Source of the DNA: Actinobacteria bacterium UBA4426
Lineage (GTDB): Bacteria > Actinomycetota > Actinomycetes > S36-B12
Reading direction: 5' to 3'
Assembly (NCBI GenBank): GCA_002390705.1
Contig: DGQA01000022.1
Coordinates: 1 to 7,083 of the forward strand
Length of the DNA stretch: 7,083 nucleotides
Shown here: positions 5,608-7,083 of the stretch, piece by piece
How positions within the stretch are numbered: position 1 is the stretch's first letter
How the letters are laid out: each line of letters starts with the position of its first letter
Position numbers and translations under genes: made by a program
The notes under the pieces: generated by a model
The model's database searches: none
Told to the model about the DNA's origin: nothing
What the model saw: only the letters and a program-made list of their open reading frames with translations

Positions 5608-5619
5608 TACGCTTGGGCC
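5608..5619 (+). promoter_or_regulatory. -10 hexamer of the small membrane protein gene, leaderless geometry
   Basis: TACGCT (5608-5613) plus six bases (TGGGCC) precedes GTG 5620. No SD is present and no other start codon lies in this frame after the nucleoside hydrolase stop, so the leaderless reading also decides the start. Confidence 0.45.
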
Positions 5620-5928
5620 GTGCGCATTTTCTCATCCCGTCCGTTCGTAATGGTGATTGCGGCTTTCGTGATCATCGGCTTTCTGGGTGCTGGAGCTGCC
5701 GCCTTTATTCCCCGCGGTGGCAGCGGCACGACCAACATAGACGCTGACGCGATCTGGGCATCACAACCAGAAGACGTCAAGATTGAGGTGTGCACGGCAT
5801 TGCGAGCCAACCCGCGGGGATACCTGACCCTGATGGAACAGACCTGGCTCGCCGACGGCACTGTTGATGCGGCCTTTGTAGATGAACTCATCGACATCAT
5901 TGCCACTGATTGCCGAGTGGACTACTAG
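5620..5928 (+). CDS. Hypothetical small protein with one N-terminal membrane segment and two cysteines
   Basis: This is a 102-residue protein. Residues 1-8 are basic (MRIFSSRP), residues 9-30 form one hydrophobic helix, and 31-102 form an acidic, mostly helical domain. There is no lipobox cysteine, so the helix is an anchor or an uncleaved or cleaved signal sequence that would place the domain outside the membrane. C58 (EVCTAL) and C98 (ATDCRV) are the only cysteines and could form a disulfide. The layout is reminiscent of small secreted DUF732-like actinobacterial proteins, but I do not see that family's motifs. Function is unknown. It lies between the nucleoside hydrolase gene (30 bp) and the acetolactate decarboxylase gene (57 bp). 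Confidence 0.75.
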   Translation: MRIFSSRPFVMVIAAFVIIGFLGAGAAAFIPRGGSGTTNIDADAIWASQPEDVKIEVCTALRANPRGYLTLMEQTWLADGTVDAAFVDELIDIIATDCRVDY

Positions 5929-5963
5929 CTGCGCGGGCAAGACACTCAAGCGCGCAGGCCTGC
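5929..5963. repeat. Overlapping inverted repeats before budA
   Basis: CTGCGCG (5929-5935) and CGCGCAG (5951-5957) form 7-bp arms with a 15-base loop directly after the preceding stop codon. GCAGGCCTGC (5954-5963) is a perfect 10-bp palindrome lying between the expected -35 and -10 regions of the acetolactate decarboxylase promoter. The first could act as a weak terminator without T-run, the second as an operator. They share four bases, so they cannot both be fully formed. Confidence 0.4.
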
Positions 5964-5973
5964 ACCCTGCATC

Positions 5974-5985
5974 TAGAGTGCGCCT
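5974..5985 (+). promoter_or_regulatory. -10 hexamer of budA, leaderless geometry
   Basis: TAGAGT (5974-5979) plus six bases (GCGCCT) precedes ATG 5986. Its TAG is the in-frame upstream stop. There is no ribosome binding site. Confidence 0.5.
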
Positions 5986-6792
5986 ATGCGTGATCATGTG
6001 TTAGAACGACTGCGAGCATCATGGGGGCAACGTCATTCAGGAGCTCAGCCCAGAAGTACGGCGGTCGAGCAGGAAGAAAGACCGGGAGAAGTCTTACAGA
6101 CCGGGAGTGCCGGGGTTCTTTTTCACGGAGATTATTCGGCTGTTACCACGGTGGGTGAAGAGTTTGGTCAAAGTCGGCTGGGCATTGGGGTAATGCATGA
6201 TCTCGATGGAGAGATTGTCAGTATTAACGGAACAGCGTGGTGTATCCCGGTTGATGGGCGGCCACGTGAGTTGGATCCGGATGAGGGAATTGCTTTTGGC
6301 ATTGCAGCCCACGGCGGAGTCGGTCACGTTGTGTCGATTGCTACCGGGTCAAGCATGGAGCAGATTTTGATTGCAGTAGATATGTATTTGGAGTCAACGC
6401 ACGTAAATCACGAACAAGTTGTGTGTGCGATCGAAATCGTGGGAACTTTCACTGATGTAATCCTTCGCACTGAAGCCCCGCCGACTTACGAGCATGAACC
6501 GCTCGGGGAGGTGCTCGAGCGGGAAACACGGTTTGAATTTGATTCATGGGATGGCATACTCGTTGGCTTTAGATTTCCTAACTTAACGGATGGCGAGATC
6601 ATCCCCGGACTGCACTTGCACGCGATGGGGAGTGACTTGCTCTCGGGAGGGCACGTGCGGCGAGTAGCAACCTCGACAGTGGCGGCAACAGTGTGGATCG
6701 ACGAATTGCATCCGCTGGTAGGCAGCAAGGGGACTGCGGAATCGAACGGGCCAGACATTGATTTCGACAAGTATGAGGGCCCACTCGCTTAG
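5986..6792 (+). CDS. budA: Acetolactate decarboxylase (EC 4.1.1.5)
   Basis: This 268-residue cytoplasmic enzyme converts 2-acetolactate to acetoin and CO2, diverting acetolactate from valine/leucine synthesis to the overflow product acetoin. Family marks in order: LFHGDYSAVTTV at 45-56 (canonical iyQ-ST-aL region), DLDGEIVSINGTAWCI at 72-87 with E76, GTFTDVILRTEAP at 153-165 with the active-site Arg at 161, FEFDSWDGILVGFRFP at 183-198, and GLHLHAMG with H210 and H212 followed by GGHV with H223, the three zinc ligands. WIDE with E240 closes the catalytic set. The N-terminal ~40 residues are a variable extension without signal features. No acetolactate synthase or acetoin reductase gene lies in this window. 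A truncated homologous segment follows 91 bp downstream. Confidence 0.93.
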   Translation: MRDHVLERLRASWGQRHSGAQPRSTAVEQEERPGEVLQTGSAGVLFHGDYSAVTTVGEEFGQSRLGIGVMHDLDGEIVSINGTAWCIPVDGRPRELDPDEGIAFGIAAHGGVGHVVSIATGSSMEQILIAVDMYLESTHVNHEQVVCAIEIVGTFTDVILRTEAPPTYEHEPLGEVLERETRFEFDSWDGILVGFRFPNLTDGEIIPGLHLHAMGSDLLSGGHVRRVATSTVAATVWIDELHPLVGSKGTAESNGPDIDFDKYEGPLA

Positions 6793-6840
6793 TCAAGCGT
6801 TACAGATGGGTGTCAGTAACCAGCATCGATTCAATAGGTT

Positions 6841-6873
6841 GTCGCTGTAAATCTGAGTAAAGTCGCTGTGAAT
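6841..6873 (+). repeat. Two imperfect 12-bp direct repeats, 21-bp period
   Basis: GTCGCTGTAAAT (6841-6852) and GTCGCTGTGAAT (6862-6873) differ at one base and are offset by 21 bp, two helical turns or seven codons. They lie between budA and the truncated second copy. They could be tandem binding sites or coding remnants. Confidence 0.4.
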
Positions 6874-6883
6874 TCCACGTTAG

Positions 6884-7083
6884 CCACTGGCCCAAGTCAA
6901 AGTTGTTGCAAAGAAGATTGACCGGATTGCTAAATCCGCCGACGGGAATATTGCGGTAACACTCAAGGGAGTTTTCGGTGATTTAGAACTGCGAAGTGTC
7001 CCAGCACAAGCAACACCTGTCCCTGTCTTGACGGACACGATTCGGGCCCAGATGAGATTCCTATTGGGGCGAGTTAATGCGAG
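6884..7083 (+). pseudogene. 5'-truncated second acetolactate decarboxylase-like segment, runs off the window
   Basis: After a TAG at 6881-6883 the frame stays open to the window end. From GNIAVTLKG it reads VFGDLELRSVPAQATPVPVL and onward to RAQMRF, LLGRVNA. The stretch from F to RF is 29 residues, the same length as in the intact enzyme upstream (FTDVILRTEAP to ETRF), with F, D, LR, L and RF in register. Its RSVPAQ is actually closer to the family consensus RSVPxQ than the intact copy. It carries the active-site Arg. The N-terminal half (about 120 residues) is missing, since only 91 bp separate the two, and no ATG, GTG or TTG opens the frame. A 5'-truncated duplicate or decayed paralogue is most likely; the remainder lies outside the window. 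Confidence 0.6.

Noticed and set aside
1..7083. Insertion sequence, CRISPR array, prophage or toxin-antitoxin module
   Set aside because: No transposase, integrase, regularly spaced repeats, phage genes or paired small toxin/antitoxin genes are visible.

Overview
The window looks like chromosome of a moderate-GC actinomycete. The reasons are a GAP (sulfolipid-1-addressing-like) membrane protein, a DUF6325 protein and its usual SHOCT-domain companion, and several genes with no ribosome binding site whose start codon sits directly behind a -10 hexamer. Corynebacterium or a close relative is a plausible guess, but nothing here fixes the genus.

Layout, left to right. (1) Positions 1-518 hold the 3' part of a GAP-family membrane protein. 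(2) A 266-bp spacer rich in inverted repeats precedes a three-gene + strand operon (785-3104): DUF6325 protein, SLC13-type permease with a central RCK_C-like insert, and a small Pro/Ala-rich SHOCT protein. The last two genes have clear Shine-Dalgarno spacing or short gaps that support co-transcription. (3) About 650 bp without a convincing gene contain one strong stem-loop (3206-3247). (4) A TetR/AcrR-type regulator lies on the minus strand (4317-3754). (5) Divergent from it is a compact unit: a promoter-like pair, an SD, an 18-codon ORF and a stem-loop followed by T4. This looks like a leader peptide with an attenuator, or a small mRNA. (6) A + strand cluster follows: a nucleoside hydrolase-family protein (4651-5589), a one-TM small protein with two cysteines (5620-5928) and acetolactate decarboxylase (5986-6792). 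(7) The last 200 bp encode a second, 5'-truncated acetolactate-decarboxylase-like segment that runs off the window.

The main functional reading: the left operon is a membrane or envelope-associated locus built around the DUF6325/SHOCT pair with an anion-type permease placed between them. The right cluster combines nucleoside hydrolysis and acetoin formation from acetolactate. Its genes may be separately transcribed, because each start codon (and that of tetR) is preceded by TANNNT plus exactly six bases, the geometry of leaderless transcripts. The most unusual items are this repeated leaderless architecture, the leader-ORF/terminator unit with a duplicated CCCCAAG that could pair in two ways, the decayed second acetolactate decarboxylase, and the nucleoside hydrolase with proline at the catalytic-histidine position.
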